DNA of 64,000 nt from Bos javanicus (taxonomy: Eukaryota; Chordata; Mammalia; Artiodactyla; Bovidae). Below the pieces are notes generated by a model. That model searched no databases, was not told where the DNA came from, and saw only the letters and a program-made list of their open reading frames with translations. How positions within the stretch are numbered: the stretch's first letter is position 1; each line of letters opens with the position of its first letter. The stretch is from assembly GCF_032452875.1 (NCBI RefSeq), contig NC_083897.1, forward strand, positions 5,252,854 to 5,316,853, given 5' to 3'. The translations under genes and the position numbers were made by a program. Positions 46,010-58,889 of the stretch are shown piece by piece.

Positions 46010-47345
46010 AAAAAGTAAAAAGGAACTGGAGAAAATAATTTTAATGCTATATTTAATAGTAGATTATCATTTCAATGGGTAGTTATTAATGAGACTTTAC
46101 ACCATCTTTTACATTTGTAGCACATTTCAACTAAGATTAGCCACATTTTCAATGCTCAGCAGCCACACATGGCTAGTGACTAGTACAGTAAACAAGTGCA
46201 GATCTAAAGCCTTGACCTCTATTTCTGTCTTACAGAACTGTTTTAAATACAAATTTTTGGGGGGGCTGCAATAAAAGAATTTACAACAGGCTTATCAAAT
46301 GGTGGAATGTGATGATGCCTTCCAATGATGTAAAACGGCTTCTCATTTTTAAAGAGATTTAAATCAGGATTATTTATATACATAAATCTATCTACATTTC
46401 AGTTTACTACTTTAAAACTTAGTTTTAACTAGAACAAATGCTGTCAAATATATCTGTGGAAGATAAAACCCAATTAGATATTGGATTTTTTACTAGATAT
46501 TATTAGACAGTTGCTTTTTGGGGGATGGATTTTGGAAGGAAATCAATGTAAATAATATTCCCATGGGCTTCTGAAAAATCTAAAAATAGCGAACAATGGA
46601 TCCTTTCTTCTTTGTCTTCTTTCTAGTCTTCCAAACTGCAGGAAGAAATGAGAGAAAATGAACGATTATACAGCATCAGTCAGCACCAGAAACTTTCTAG
46701 ATCTAAGAAAACAGTCTGCTGCATCTGAGGGTTGTATCTCAACAAGGAGAGAAGAAAAACCCATTTTACTCTTGTAACGTTCACCCTGGATATTGGGTGC
46801 ATATACAACCCGATGGCTTCAATCATGTGATCCTACCAATCTTGTCTCCCTCTTGCCCAACACCATAAATGCTTTTTTTTGCCCCCTTCTTTTGAGAGGC
46901 TAGTCTGGGACTAAAATCACCCTTTCTACCTTAAAAGCCTGTGCTCACTCCACAGATGATACTCCCTTACCCTCCCAGACCCTCGGTTTCCATGTCTACC
47001 ATATGAGAAAGAGGCTGTTATTATGAAACACATCACTGTGCAAACGAGGGAGAAAGTGTTAATCATTAAAAGACAATACATATACCTTCACTACCAACTC
47101 AGTGATAAACATCAGTCATCCTATGACTGTTTCTTTTGACTGTCATATAAAATACCCAAATCTACAACTGAACAAATATTTCACTATTAATCACTAAATG
47201 TGGTCCTACTTGAAATTCTGAACTGTTTGCTATTCGTAAGTAGTTACGCTCTAAAAGGGGTCTTCTCTTAATGCAGGCGACTGCACTTCTGTGGTCAAGA
47301 AATGAAGGCCAAACTAGTGCACAGCCCAGTTGCTGCTGCTTTTAG
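46010..47345. other. Unique stretch 3' of the CT47-like gene, unit 2
   Basis: Counterpart of 11674-13009. I noticed no difference from unit 1 and the offset stays at 34336 throughout. Confidence 0.6.
46627..46728 (+). CDS. Possible terminal coding exon, unit 2 copy
   Basis: Same splice-acceptor-like tract and 33-residue open frame as 12291-12392, with identical sequence. Its conservation adds little because the whole surrounding block is identical. Confidence 0.3.
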   Translation, partial: SSKLQEEMRENERLYSISQHQKLSRSKKTVCCI

Positions 47346-49310
47346 TCATTGTTTTCTAAAGAAATACTGGTCTTAGGTACTGACACATTTACAACTTGTT
47401 GGTAGTCTTACAGATAGAGGACAAAAGACCTCATAAGAACAAATGAGAAGCCATGAAGTGTATTTCACTTCAAGCTCTTTATATTAGTGGGAACAGGAAT
47501 GTTCTATAAACATTAGGTAAATTTGAGTTGTTGAACTAATTTCAAACCAACGTTTTCTTAATTTACTCCGAGAATTAAAAAGCAAAAACAAAATTGGTAA
47601 ATGCCTGGGAACAGCTGGGTTATTTTCAAAGCTATACACAGATACCTGGGCTTTCTGGGCCTGTCCTTTGCTGGGTCCAGATCCTTTTCTGGTTCTTCTT
47701 GTTTTCTGTTATACTTCTTTTCTTTCCCCTCACTTTTGGTGCCCTGCGCCTCTTCTTTGGAGTTCTCATCCTGGCATTCAGCTGTTTCTTTAGAGAGGAA
47801 TAATAGACTTTGGGACCAGACATTCACAGAAAAAACATCCCAACACCTAAGGAATGGCAAGATATCCAGTACTCTACCCTTAGGAGAAGCAGGAGGACAG
47901 AAGCAACTAAGCAAAGAGTAACTGGGGGCCTTCCTTCTGGCGGATGCAACACTTCCATGGCCCTCATTTGCTGCTGCTTGATCATTTTCACAATGACATT
48001 ATTTCTTTTTTTCTGGTACATCTGTCACCCTGTGCTACTGATTACTTGTGCTCAAGGATCAGAATCCTTTGGGTCTGATGCATTCTGGATGTTTTGGCCA
48101 GAACTTTTTCGCCAAAATATGCTTCACCTCAATAACAAATTCTATGGGGAAGCTCCTGAGTTCCTCAATCCCCTAAATATTTCATTTTGACCAAGTGCTC
48201 CTGTATAAGTTCATAATGTTTTGGGATCAACTTTCCAAGAATCTTGACATTTTTAAAAGCTATGAACCAAATATGAGGTCTGCCATTTGCTTGTTCTCTT
48301 CCATGTCCTCTCAAGCTCCCTCTCGAACACCTGCCTCCACTGACCTTCACCTGTGGGCTCATAACTGGCACTGTTCATCTCAGACCTTTACCAGGGTTGG
48401 TAGAGGGCAGCTTATTTTCCCCCCAAACCAAAGAAGTCGTTATGAGGTTGGGCTTCTACTGGGCCCCTCTGGCCTTCGATTAAAGGAGGCCCTGACTCCC
48501 GGCCTCCCCTCCTGAGGCACGCCGCCCCGTCTGAGCCTGCCCCCTCCTCGGGATCCCTGGTCCCCAGATCCGGCCTGCAGATGCCAGTGTCTCCATCCCT
48601 CCCAACTCCCCCCCGCCCCTCGAATGCTCACTCTCAGGGGCGACAGGCTCCTGTGGCATATCCCGCAAGCTGGGCTCCTCAGACTCCTTGGTGGCCGTCT
48701 CCCATAAAGAGGCCTCCTCGGGTGCCTTAGCCTCCTGGGCTTCCTCCGCCTGCTGCGCCTCCTGGGCTTCCTCAGCCTGCTCCACCTCCTGATCCGGGGC
48801 TTCCTCAGCCGGCCCCTCCCCCGATTCCTCCAATGGTACCTGGACCTCGGATAACCCGGCCACGGCGGCTGAGCTGTGGTCAGACAAGCGCGGCCTGGTC
48901 TGGTACCAGACCAACACGCGGTCGTCATTTGGCGGAAGTATGACGTGGTTGTCGGACAAACGGTTCATCATCGAGTGCATCAGATTTAGGACCGTTAGGC
49001 TGAAGCCGCTCATGGGGAAGTGGCGCGAGACCACCATGCGGTTCACGCCCTGCGCCTGCTCCTCCACCTCCCTCTCCTCAGCCGGCCTGATGTCGGAGTC
49101 TCCCTCAGCGTTCCCGCCCTCCAGGGCCGCCTCCCTCGGGCCTCCTGAAGCCCCCACAGCTGCACCTGCCTCAGCCTCAGGCATGGAGTCACCCCTGCGA
49201 GGCTCAGAGTTGCGGTCCACACCGTCACGGGCTCCGGCCTGGGCCCCCACTGCACCTGTTGGGCCTTCCTGCCCGCCAGGGGTCAGATCTCCATCCCCCG
49301 TGGTAGACAT
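47346..49310 (-). CDS. CT47: CT47-like cancer/testis protein, copy 2
   Basis: Same gene model as copy 1: exons 49310-48632, 47787-47646 and 47355-47346, with identical splice signals and phases, giving about 276 residues. Two residues differ from copy 1 (proline for histidine at 11, valine for aspartate at 156). Intron 1 is one base longer owing to an extra C near 48612. The in-frame TAA that closes the 5' leader in copy 1 (14990s) is CAA here. The frame is therefore open upstream to an ATG at 49526, which would add 72 residues. I still prefer 49310 because its context (gctaccatgt) is strong and the upstream segment resembles translated GC-rich leader. Testis-restricted expression is inferred from the family. 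Confidence 0.8.
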
Positions 49311-49597
49311 GGTAGCCGGCAGTTGCCTCAGCCGGGCGGGTGACAATGGCAATGGCGCAGGTGGTGGCACCCGAAGTGGCTGCCCTGAGAGGAGGCTGAG
49401 GGAAGTGAGATGGACCGAGGCAGTCACGGAAGGGACCACAGAGGAGGCCCCACGACCGGGAGGGTAGGCGGCCAATGGCGGAAGCGTCCGACGGAAGTCG
49501 GGCCTCAGGCAGTGGAGCCAGGCCACAGTCGAGGGGCGGGGCCGGAACAGTTAACGGTGGCATGTGACCCCTCGTCACGAGCTTTGGGCTCATTTGC
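48437..49597. promoter_or_regulatory. CpG island over CT47-like exon 1, unit 2
   Basis: Counterpart of 14100-15260, with the same GC box (gaggggcggggcc, from 49531) upstream of the minus-strand start. Confidence 0.7.
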
Positions 49598-51053
49598 TGA
49601 CAAACAAGGATTGACGTGCTCTGTGTCCAATGAACGGCCAAGGCCCTTGGTTGTCAAATGGCTCACAATTGCCTACTTGTTCTTTGACGCGTTAGGGTTC
49701 TGACATGTCTGGAGGTCTTCTAGGCTCGTGTCCTTTATGTAATTGTGCAGGAAAGTATTTATGAAGGCATCCTGGGCCATGTGAACTGAGAGAAATTTCC
49801 CACCTGGGAATTTCCACCTGGTAATGGCTCATGTGAATAGAGACAGGGTCATAAAAATGTTGTATATCTCAGATGTTAGCAGTACTAAAAACCTCCGAAG
49901 AAGAGAAAGAGAATTTGGACAATTTAACTTAGTGAAAAACAGTTGGAAAAGAGTAGACAAATTGAAATGAATGCAGTCAGAACTGAATGTTGAGAAGTGT
50001 TGGAGAAGTTAGGAGCTAGAAGGTGTATAATGAACCCAGACAAATTCACTTAACGCTTTGAAGACTGAATAATAAAAGAGAGGTTTCTTTACAGGATCAG
50101 GTCATCTCCTAAGTGCTAAGCATGACAGATGTTAAAAGGGCCACCTTCCTAGGCTGTTTCAGAGGCAACAGTCCCAGACTTTTTATTGATCTCAAGATCC
50201 ACTTAGTCCAGACCCCAAGTGTAATTTTGAAAATTATACAGAAATTAACTGCTTTTACAGTCATTCTGTAAAAAAAGTTTTGTAGCACTAAAAATATTTT
50301 TTGAAAAAGACATAGCCGATTACATCTGGATGTTACATTTAGGAAAAATACTAATAAGTCTCATAATTGTAAAGAGGGGATTTTTTTCCCTTTCATTCAG
50401 TTCAGTTCCAACCGAATTTCAGTGTTTGCATTTTTCCTCTGTCTCACCTCGTGAATGGAGCATGGTGTTGCTGTAAATCATTGGTTTAAATTTGGAAGGC
50501 AATGTCAGTAATCTCTAATCCAAAATTCTCATTATAAAGACAGCAAAAAAGAGGCAGAATCCCCATCTGAGGTCTGAGTTGGTTTAACATTTGCTGCCCT
50601 AAGTGATCTTGTAACAGTTGCTTATCATTTCTAGGCCTCAGTTTTATCATCTGTATAGGTGGCGTTCAATGAAAATATGAGTGAGGTAGATGGAAGAAGA
50701 TGGAATTATATTTAGGATACTGAACTTTTGTTGAAGATGTGTTTTTAGTTTGATTTTGCCTTGTAAGTTGGTGAATGTTTCTAAGTGTGTAGTTTTTTTT
50801 TTTTTATTTTGTAAAATCTAATAATATTTTCTTTTTTCTTGTTTTAAACATTATAAATTTGTACATCTTTTCTCATCCAGAAATGAATTTTATACTTACT
50901 TGTTTTTGGCTATCTTCTGAATGTTTACATTTAACTTCTTAATTTAGGATCAATAATGACTCACAGTGTTAAGATTAAAATCTCAGTTGATTTTTAAACA
51001 GCTCACCTATAATACCATTTGTTACACATGAATTCCCCTCTGTAAGGTTTTGT
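49598..51053. other. Noncoding 5' flank, unit 2
   Basis: Counterpart of 15261-16714, with few substitutions and the same MIR trace. No gene seen. Confidence 0.5.
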
Positions 51054-51292
51054 GGGCTTCCGGGGTGGCCCTAGTGGTAAAGAACTTGCCTGCCAGTGCA
51101 GGAGATGTAAGAGACCCGGATTTGACGCCTGGGTTGGGAAGATTCTGTGGAGGAGGGCATGGCAATCCATTCCAGTATTCTTGCCTGGAGAATTCTAAGG
51201 ACAGAGGAACCTGGGGGTGGGGGAGGGGGCTATAGTCCTTAGGGTCACACAGAGTCGGAGACAACTGAAGCAACTTAGTATGCACACACATA
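51054..51292 (+). mobile_element. Bov-tA SINE, unit 2
   Basis: Counterpart of 16715-16952. Confidence 0.9.
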
Positions 51293-52361
51293 AGGATGTG
51301 TGGCCAAGTCCCCTTTAGCATTTCCTATAAAGAGAAGAGATGCAAGAGAAACACACATTCTCTTAGCGTTTCAGGGCTGGAAAGGCCTTTAGATATGGAA
51401 TCTAAGACCATTCTTTTTTTAAGTAATTAACCTCCAATTGAAATGAATAAATTTAATAAAGAAATCTACAAACAAAAAAAGAAAAAAAATAATTTTAAAA
51501 AATTAAAAAAATAATAAATAGGGAAACTAAAATTTAGAGCTGCTAACTGGCATCCCCAAAGTCATGCCAGTTAGTAGAAGAGCCAGGACTAGGACCAATC
51601 TCCTGATCTTTAATCTGGAATTGAAACATACCTCACACATCAGCTTTGGCCATCTTCTTTCCTATTGGACTTGTCTTAGAACAGTGTGATAGAACATGAA
51701 CATCAGACATGGTCACTCTGAGACCATATTGAAAGGAGACAAGACAGGACCAAAAAGAAGATCATACATGACTAAACATCCCCCTCTCTTGGCTAAAATG
51801 AATGTCTACAACTTCTTGACCAATTAGGTCTTTATTCTGGGTCTAGTCTCCTCTCCCTAAAGGGAAGATTTACTCAAATACCGAGCTGAGAATTGCCTCA
51901 GCTACCTAAAGACATCTAATCTAGAGCAAACCCCTGTTTCCTTGAAGGAAAAACTTCCCCAAATAACTGAACCAAACCCCAGCCTCTGTAACAGGTTCTT
52001 TCTGATACTTGGGAAGGCATCACATGGTTCCCCCATGATGTGTGTTCTCCCTTACTGCAATGAATAGTAAACTGAACTCACTCAACTACAGGCATGTTTT
52101 TGTGATCTTTGGCTGGAGGACACTGACGGTGTAAAACATTTCCATCTTTACACTGTAATACATGAACTCAAACAAGTGAGTCAAAAGGCATTGAAAGTTT
52201 TTTCTCAGAAAAGGCTTCTCAGAGGAGGGAGGTTTTGGACCCAAAAGATGGGCAACAGGCCCAAACTAAGGACAATAAAGACAGGATGTTATCTCTGTGT
52301 GGCCCTTGTTAAAATAGGCTTGTAAACGCCAGTGAGTCCCTGGCTGTAAAAAAGCCTGTGG
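51293..52361. other. Noncoding stretch, unit 2
   Basis: Counterpart of 16953-18021, with an A-rich LINE-tail-like tract and a MIR trace. No gene seen. Confidence 0.5.
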
Positions 52362-52586
52362 CCTTTCCTGTGGCTCAGACAGTAAAGTGTCTGTCTGCAG
52401 TGTGGGAGACCCAGATTCGATTCCTGGGTTGGTAAGATTCCCTGGAGAAGGGAATGGCAACCCACTCCAGTACTCTAGCCTAGAAAATCCCATGGACAGA
52501 GGAGCCTAGTAGGCTATGCTTGGGTAGTAGCCCATGGGTTTGCAAAGAGTTGGACATGACTTCACTTTCACTTTCATTTTCACTTT
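52362..52586 (+). mobile_element. Bov-tA SINE, unit 2
   Basis: Counterpart of 18022-18245. Confidence 0.88.
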
Positions 52587-53063
52587 AGGAATAGGAAGGT
52601 CTGTCTAGTCAAAGCTATGGTTTTTCCAGTAGTCATGTATAGATGTGAGAGTTGGGCCATAAGGAAAGCTGAGCACCAAAGAACTGATGCTTTTGAACCT
52701 TGGAATTGGAGAAGACTCTTGAGAGTCCCTTGAACTGCAAGGAGATCAAACCTGTCAATCCTAAAGGAAATCAGTCCTGAATATTCATTGGAAGGACTGA
52801 TGTTGAAGCTGAAACTCCAATACTTTTGCCACTTGATGTGAAGAACTGACTTATTTGAAAAGACTGGGGAAGATGCTGGGAAAGGTTGAAGGCAGGAGAA
52901 GATGGGGATGACAGAGGATGAGATGGTTGGATGGCATCACTGACTCAATAGACATGAGTTTGAGTAAACTCCAGGAGTTGGTGATGGACAGGGAAGCTTG
53001 GTGTGCTGCAGTCCATGGGGACACAATAAAATCAGATATAAGTGAAAAACTGAACTGAACTGA
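52587..53063 (+). mobile_element. BovB (RTE) LINE 3' end, unit 2
   Basis: Counterpart of 18246-18722, ending in tgaactgaactga. Confidence 0.9.
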
Positions 53064-53267
53064 GGGGTAGGAAGAGGAGGCAGATGTTGTTTCTGGCCAG
53101 AGGGCAGACCTGGGTGATGCGATGGAGGTCCTTGGGTGAGGAAGGTGCTTAATTAGGGCACTCCCATTTCCTATCCCATGCTGTGACAGGACTGCCTCCA
53201 TTCTTCTTTAACAGAGAAACACATACTCCCAGGTAGACGGGGTTTTTTTTCCCCTATAAGAAGTTGC

Positions 53268-53422
53268 AAACCCATTGACTGTAGCCCACCAGGCTCCTCT
53301 GTCGATGGGATTTTCAAGGCAAGACTGCTGGAGTGGGTTGCCATTCTCTTCTGCAGGGGATCTTCCTGACCCAGGGATCGAATCCAGGTCTCCAATTTTT
53401 TTACCATCTGAGCCACCAGGGA
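53268..53422 (-). mobile_element. Bov-tA SINE, antisense, unit 2
   Basis: Counterpart of 18929-19081. Confidence 0.88.
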
Positions 53423-55299
53423 AGTTGCCCCACCCATGAAACCAGAGTATTAATGCTTTCTTTGTTTCCTCCTATCTCTGTACATTCTTTCTTCAGAAGT
53501 TTGAACAAGACCATGACTATTCACTTTAGAGGAGATAGCATGTTACCAAAGAAAGCAAACAAAACAAGAGAAATCATACAAGTGTCTTTCCAGGTCAGGA
53601 ACAACTAGTCTGTCCACTTGAAGCTATAGGACAAACACTCCAGCCCCTAGTCATTTACGCATTCACTGAGCACATGTAAGCACCTACTATATACCTGGAA
53701 TTATATTCGGACATGGGGACTCAGTTATCTGAGACCCATGGCTTGTTCTGGTTTACGACCTACAGGGTTAGACAGACACTTGGGCAATGACGACTCACTC
53801 TGTTCAGTGCTGTAATAAGGATGAGCACAAGTGTTAAGGAAGCATGGGAGAGTGGATGATTAGCTATGGCCAGTAGATGAAGGGGGTGGGCTGGTGCCTG
53901 GGACAGTGTGGAAGAGGGGGCATTTCAGGGGATCCTGAAGCTAGGAGTTCAAGTGGCAGTAAAAAGGCAGGGGCAAGGAGGTTCCTGTAGGTAAAGGAAG
54001 CAGCATGAAGAGTGGCAGAGATGTGTTGGTGTGTACCTGGCCGGGGAGCAAAATGGCAGGAGTGTAGAGCAGAGTGGCCGATGGGCCTTTAAAGTAGATA
54101 GGGCCGTGAAGGCTCCGATAAAGACTTTGCCCTTTGCCCTGAAAAGGAGGTTGGCCTCCAAAGCAAAAAACCGTTGAGATGATGGTAGAGCTAGCAGAAG
54201 AGTTTTGGTGCATTTAGGAATGAGTTGAGTCAAGAAAAGTTCTGCTAAGGCCCTCCAAGGTCTTTCTGGCAAGTTTTAGGATCCCACGCTTTTCTTCTTT
54301 ATAAAAATAATACATATTCTTTGTACAACAGATTAATAAAACACATAAGATTAAAGAGGGTATCAAAAATTCACACATATCTTGCCCATACAAATGAAGA
54401 AGATAATAATAGAAATATAAGCAAAAGACATGGGTAGATAAATCATAGATAAATACAAATGATTTTTAAACATATGGACTTATTCTCAAACAATTCAAAT
54501 TAAAATTATATTGAGATAATGATGATGACTAGCATTTATTAAATACTTATAGGTTGGGCACTATTTTAAACACGTACATTATGTTATTTACTCCTTGGAA
54601 CAGCCTTATGATGTGAGTACTGTTGTTATCCATCTTTTGCAAATAAGGAAACCAAACACAGAGATGTTTAGCAACATTCTCAAGGGTACACAGACAATAA
54701 GGAACAGAGCCTGGATTAAGAAGTTAAAAATTGCCCTTAATCTCACTATCTAGAAAGGATGACTCTGCTATTTAGCAAATAGTTCAGTTTCATTTTTCTG
54801 AGTTGGCAAAAGACTCTGATTGTTAATTCTTCTCTTTGATTAGAGAATCCCAGTCTCCAACCCTTAAATAATAGGAAGTTGGCTGTTGATTGCAAACAGA
54901 TATTCTTGATCATGTTACGTTTTCTGTCCCTTTGTTGTTAAAAGCTGTGTGGCTTAGGGTAAACTTTCCTATGGTCCTTAGTTTCATCTTAACAAAGAGA
55001 ATAATTACCACCCCACAGGGTTTTTGTGAATATTTAACATGATAATATACAATGAGCATTATCAGAATTAAGGGTTCTTAGTGAGGTTTGTCTGGGTTTT
55101 TTCAACTTCTAAGCATGCCCTTTTTATTCAGAGGAAGCAGAATTTTAATTTGGTCCTCTTGTCCACACTCAATCAGTAATTCCTTGCTTTCAGTACAGAA
55201 GAAATGCCCCCTCCCCCACTTTTATGTTCTTAGTAATTTTCATGGGAATCTTCCTCCCAAATTGTCCTATGGCTGCCTCCTCCTTGGAATTCAGATTAG
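53423..55299. other. Noncoding stretch with L2/MIR relics, unit 2
   Basis: Counterpart of 19090-20957, with an L2-like remnant near 53654-53839 and MIR remnants near 54529-54739 (antisense) and 54934-55074 (sense). No gene seen. Confidence 0.5.
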
Positions 55300-55415
55300 T
55301 TTTTTTTTTTTTTTTTGATTTTCTAAAAGTTATTTATTTTACTTGGAGGCTAATTACTTTTCAATATTGTATTGTTTTTGCCATACATTGACATGAATCC
55401 ACCATGGGTGTGGAA
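55300..55415 (-). mobile_element. L1 3' end fragment, antisense, unit 2
   Basis: Counterpart of 20961-21075. Confidence 0.7.
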
Positions 55416-55670
55416 TTCAACTTGTCATGCAGTGCCACCCTCAAACACTCTTATATTACCACCGTTTCTATTTCCTTCATAGCTTTGAACTTTTCCCATT
55501 TAATACATTTTATCTTTGTTTTTATTACACCTGTCTTAACTCCCCAGCCTCCCTGAGCACCACCAAGAGTTAAGTGCCACAAAAGCAGAGCTTATTGTCT
55601 GTTTTCTTCACTATGTCCCCCAAACACCTAGAATCATATCTGAAACAGAGTAAATACTGAGACATTTGTT

Positions 55671-55954
55671 TATTTACTTTAAAGATTTATTTATGAATGC
55701 CTGCACTGCGTCTTCATTGCTGCACAGGTATTTCTATAGTTGCAGCAAGCAGGGTCTAGTCTCTAGTTGCAGGGTGCAGGCTTCTCACTGTGGAGGCTTC
55801 TCTTGTTGTGGAGCATGGCTCTAGGCATGTGGGCTCAGTAGTGACTCAGTAGACGGACTCTAGAACACAGGTTTCCTGGACCAGTAATTGAACCCACATC
55901 CCCTGCATTGGCAAGCGGATTCTTTACCCCTGAGCCACCAAGGAGGCCCCTTGA
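55671..55954 (-). mobile_element. CHR-like tRNA SINE, antisense, unit 2
   Basis: Counterpart of 21330-21608, with a small local rearrangement (gtagtgactcagtagacgga) in place of unit 1's cagtggctcccgga. Confidence 0.88.
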
Positions 55955-56146
55955 ACATTTTTTAAATGACTATAAACAACTTGCTTCCTCTGTATTGGTT
56001 AATTGTATAAGTTACCAAGTCAAATGCTACTCTGTGTAGGATCACATTTATGAATTTGGAGAGCCCCCAGTGGGTGAGATTAAAGTTGAGCCTTGAATGT
56101 CAGTAAAGTTTGGGTAATTTCTCTATATACCAGTACATATCATATT

Positions 56147-56349
56147 GCCGGAGGAATGGTAAAAAATCTGCTTGCAATGTCGGAGACCCAGGTTCAATCG
56201 CTGGCTTGGGAAGATCCCTTGGAGGAGGAAATGGCAACCCACTCCAGTGTTCTTGCTGGGAGAATGCCATGGACCGAGGAGCCTGGTGGGCTACAGTCCA
56301 CGAGGTTGCAAAGAGTCAGCCATGACTGAGTGACAAACACACACACATA
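56147..56349 (+). mobile_element. Bov-tA SINE, unit 2
   Basis: Counterpart of 21801-22003. Confidence 0.88.
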
Positions 56350-57835
56350 AGTATCTTTAGATTGAAGGGGACAAGTTCATAGGAAAAAAAAAAAAAGTCT
56401 TTTAATTTGGTCATTAAAATATATATAAGATGGCAGAGAATTACATCAGTGTAAATGTTTGTTTGCTTTGTGGTTAGCTCATTCTAAATTTCAACGTTTG
56501 GAGGTCAGAGAGTTAACACATTAAATTGCTGTGTCTTTACATAGTGTAAGTTAAAAATCCTCTAAAATTTTCTTCCACTACTTTGCCACAGGGTTTGAAA
56601 TTGCCTATCTTAGCATCATTTCATAGGACCTTTCAGAGACAAGTACATTGTATGTTAACTTGGCATCACATCCTTCCTGAAAATACTATTATTTTTCTAT
56701 CATTAGCCAGGTATTATATTAGGCAGGGTCTTGAGGAATTGGGACAGGAACCTTGAGAGCAGATGACTAGGAGAATGAAGGAAAGATCTGGGGGCATGGG
56801 GTGCTCCCAGGGATAGGAGGCCTATCTGGGGAGTGACAGTGACCCTGATTCTAGGTGCTTGGGGATGATGGTGGAACTGAGGAGGACAGCAGGGGCCACT
56901 GCTTGATAGGATGTCACTGAAAAAACAGGTAAAGGATCTAGGCATGCAAGTCTTGTTCCACTTTTATAGCTTTGCCTCAGGTCAACTTGTCTCTGGAGGT
57001 ATTTGGTACTTTAACACAGAAAAGTGAAGAAAATTCTTTGAGGTTCCATACAGTGAGGGTCTTAAGATATGATGTAGGGAGGCTGCTTGTGAAGTATGCT
57101 ATTGTAGCATACTGGAGAAGCAGTCTGCTAATGCCATCTTGAATGGGTGTCTAAGTGACCTTAACTAATTGCAGAACGAGGCCTTCCCCCCAAACTCCCT
57201 TTCTCTGATGAACTACCTTTCACCCACTTTCTTACCCCGATTCTAGAGATTAGGCACATTTAAAGTCACACATAAGGCTATAGGTATGAGCACTAATAGA
57301 AAGTTCCTTGGGTCCCAGGTAATCTCTGCTGAGTTTAAGAAATAAAACAATAAAAACGGAGTTGGAGGTCTGCACATCCTTTCCTCAAATGGTAACTGGT
57401 GTCATGAGTTTGGTGTTTCATTCCCATGTACTTTGCCTACACTGTTGGGAAATGAAAGAGGTTGTTAAATATACACTTATATCCCAAAGTACATAGCATT
57501 TTTGGCATGTTTTAAAACTTTATATAAATGGCATCACCGGATCTATGTTCTTCTGTCATTAGTTTGCCTTACACTTTTCTCTACAACCTCCAGGAAATCA
57601 TTATCCTCAGAGGGGTGTGTGGCTCAAGCTCCAAGGAGTTCTAGTCTCCTCTCCAGAGGAGCCCTTGGGTCCTAGTCACTTTACCTGCAACACTTGGAGC
57701 CAGTGAATTAAGGTCGGTCTTAGATGGAGGTGAGCCTTTTCCTCTGTTGTCTTAGCCAAAGTGGAGGGCTGGGCTCACTTGCACCATGTGACCTCCTAGA
57801 CCATTACCCTGGGAGCCGCACTTTGAAAACCACTA
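56350..57835. other. Noncoding stretch, unit 2
   Basis: Counterpart of 22004-23802 without the Bov-A2 dimer; the empty target is near 56890. No gene seen. Confidence 0.5.
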
Positions 57836-57843
57836 CTCTAGAG

Positions 57844-58004
57844 CAAGAGACAGAGAATGAGATGGTTGGGTGGCATCACTGACTCGATGGACATAAGTTT
57901 GAGCAAGCTCTGGGAGTTGGTGATGGACAAGGAGGCCCGGCGTGGTGCAGTTCACGGGGTTGCAAAGAGTCAGACCCGACTGAGCGACTGAACTGACTGA
58001 CTGG
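57844..58004 (+). mobile_element. BovB-type 3' tail insertion, unit 2
   Basis: Counterpart of 23811-23971, between ctctagag copies at 57836-57843 and 58005-58012. Confidence 0.8.
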
Positions 58005-58012
58005 CTCTAGAG

Positions 58013-58205
58013 CAGGCATCCCCAACCTCCGGGATCTAGTGCCTCATGATCTGAGGTGGAGCTGATGTAATAACAATAGAAATAAAGTGCACAATGAATG
58101 TAATGCACCTGAATCATCCCCAAGCCATCCCCCTCCTCCCTGGTCCGTGGAAAAATTGTCTTCCTTGAAACTTATCTCTGGTGCCAAAAACGTGGGGGAC
58201 CACAG
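58013..58205. mobile_element. Nonautonomous hAT element, unit 2
   Basis: Counterpart of 23980-24172, with the second ctctagag at 58206-58213. Confidence 0.85.
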
Positions 58206-58213
58206 CTCTAGAG

Positions 58214-58889
58214 CATCTTTTGCCCCTTGATATTTTAGCCTTCTTTCAACAAAATAATCTGATGCAAGTTTACCAAAAGGTGAACAGGTAGCATTCCTAG
58301 AAGGTAGAGTGCTACAAAAACTGCTCTGCTAAGTATAAAATGAAGAGAAGACTTTATTAACACCCCAGTGATGAATCACTTGTCTCCAAATTTCTTTTGA
58401 TTTAAACATCAGTGCAAAGATCCTTAAAGAAGCTGACAGTTACTGAAGGTGGCTTACTGGAACCCTTAACCATGCACATGGTTCGGTTAAAAGTGCATTG
58501 TGTACTAGTGAGTACAAGAGACTACATTTCTACAGCACAATGATGAAGGCACAAGTCAAGTAAGCTAATTTGAAAACTGCTTCAATTGGTTTCTCAGGAA
58601 GGCTTTTAAACCACTCTTAGTTTGCAGTAAGGATTCTGATATTTTACAGCTGTCGGTGTATACCTATGACAAAAGTACTTCACGAGAACCAAACTATGGA
58701 TGTTCAAGGATGCAGTAAATTATGTATCTGGCAGAAAAGTGAAGAAAGCACTGGTTTTAAAACCTTTTAAAAGCTGCTTATTAGGTACCTAGAAACTTAT
58801 TTTAAAAGAAGGTATAAGCAGTGCAGCGTATGTTCAAGCTATTCTCTAATGATCTTTAACGCCTTTGGCTCACTGCAGCTTGCATTCAA
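58214..58889. other. Unique noncoding stretch, unit 2
   Basis: Counterpart of 24181-24870. No gene seen. Confidence 0.5.
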
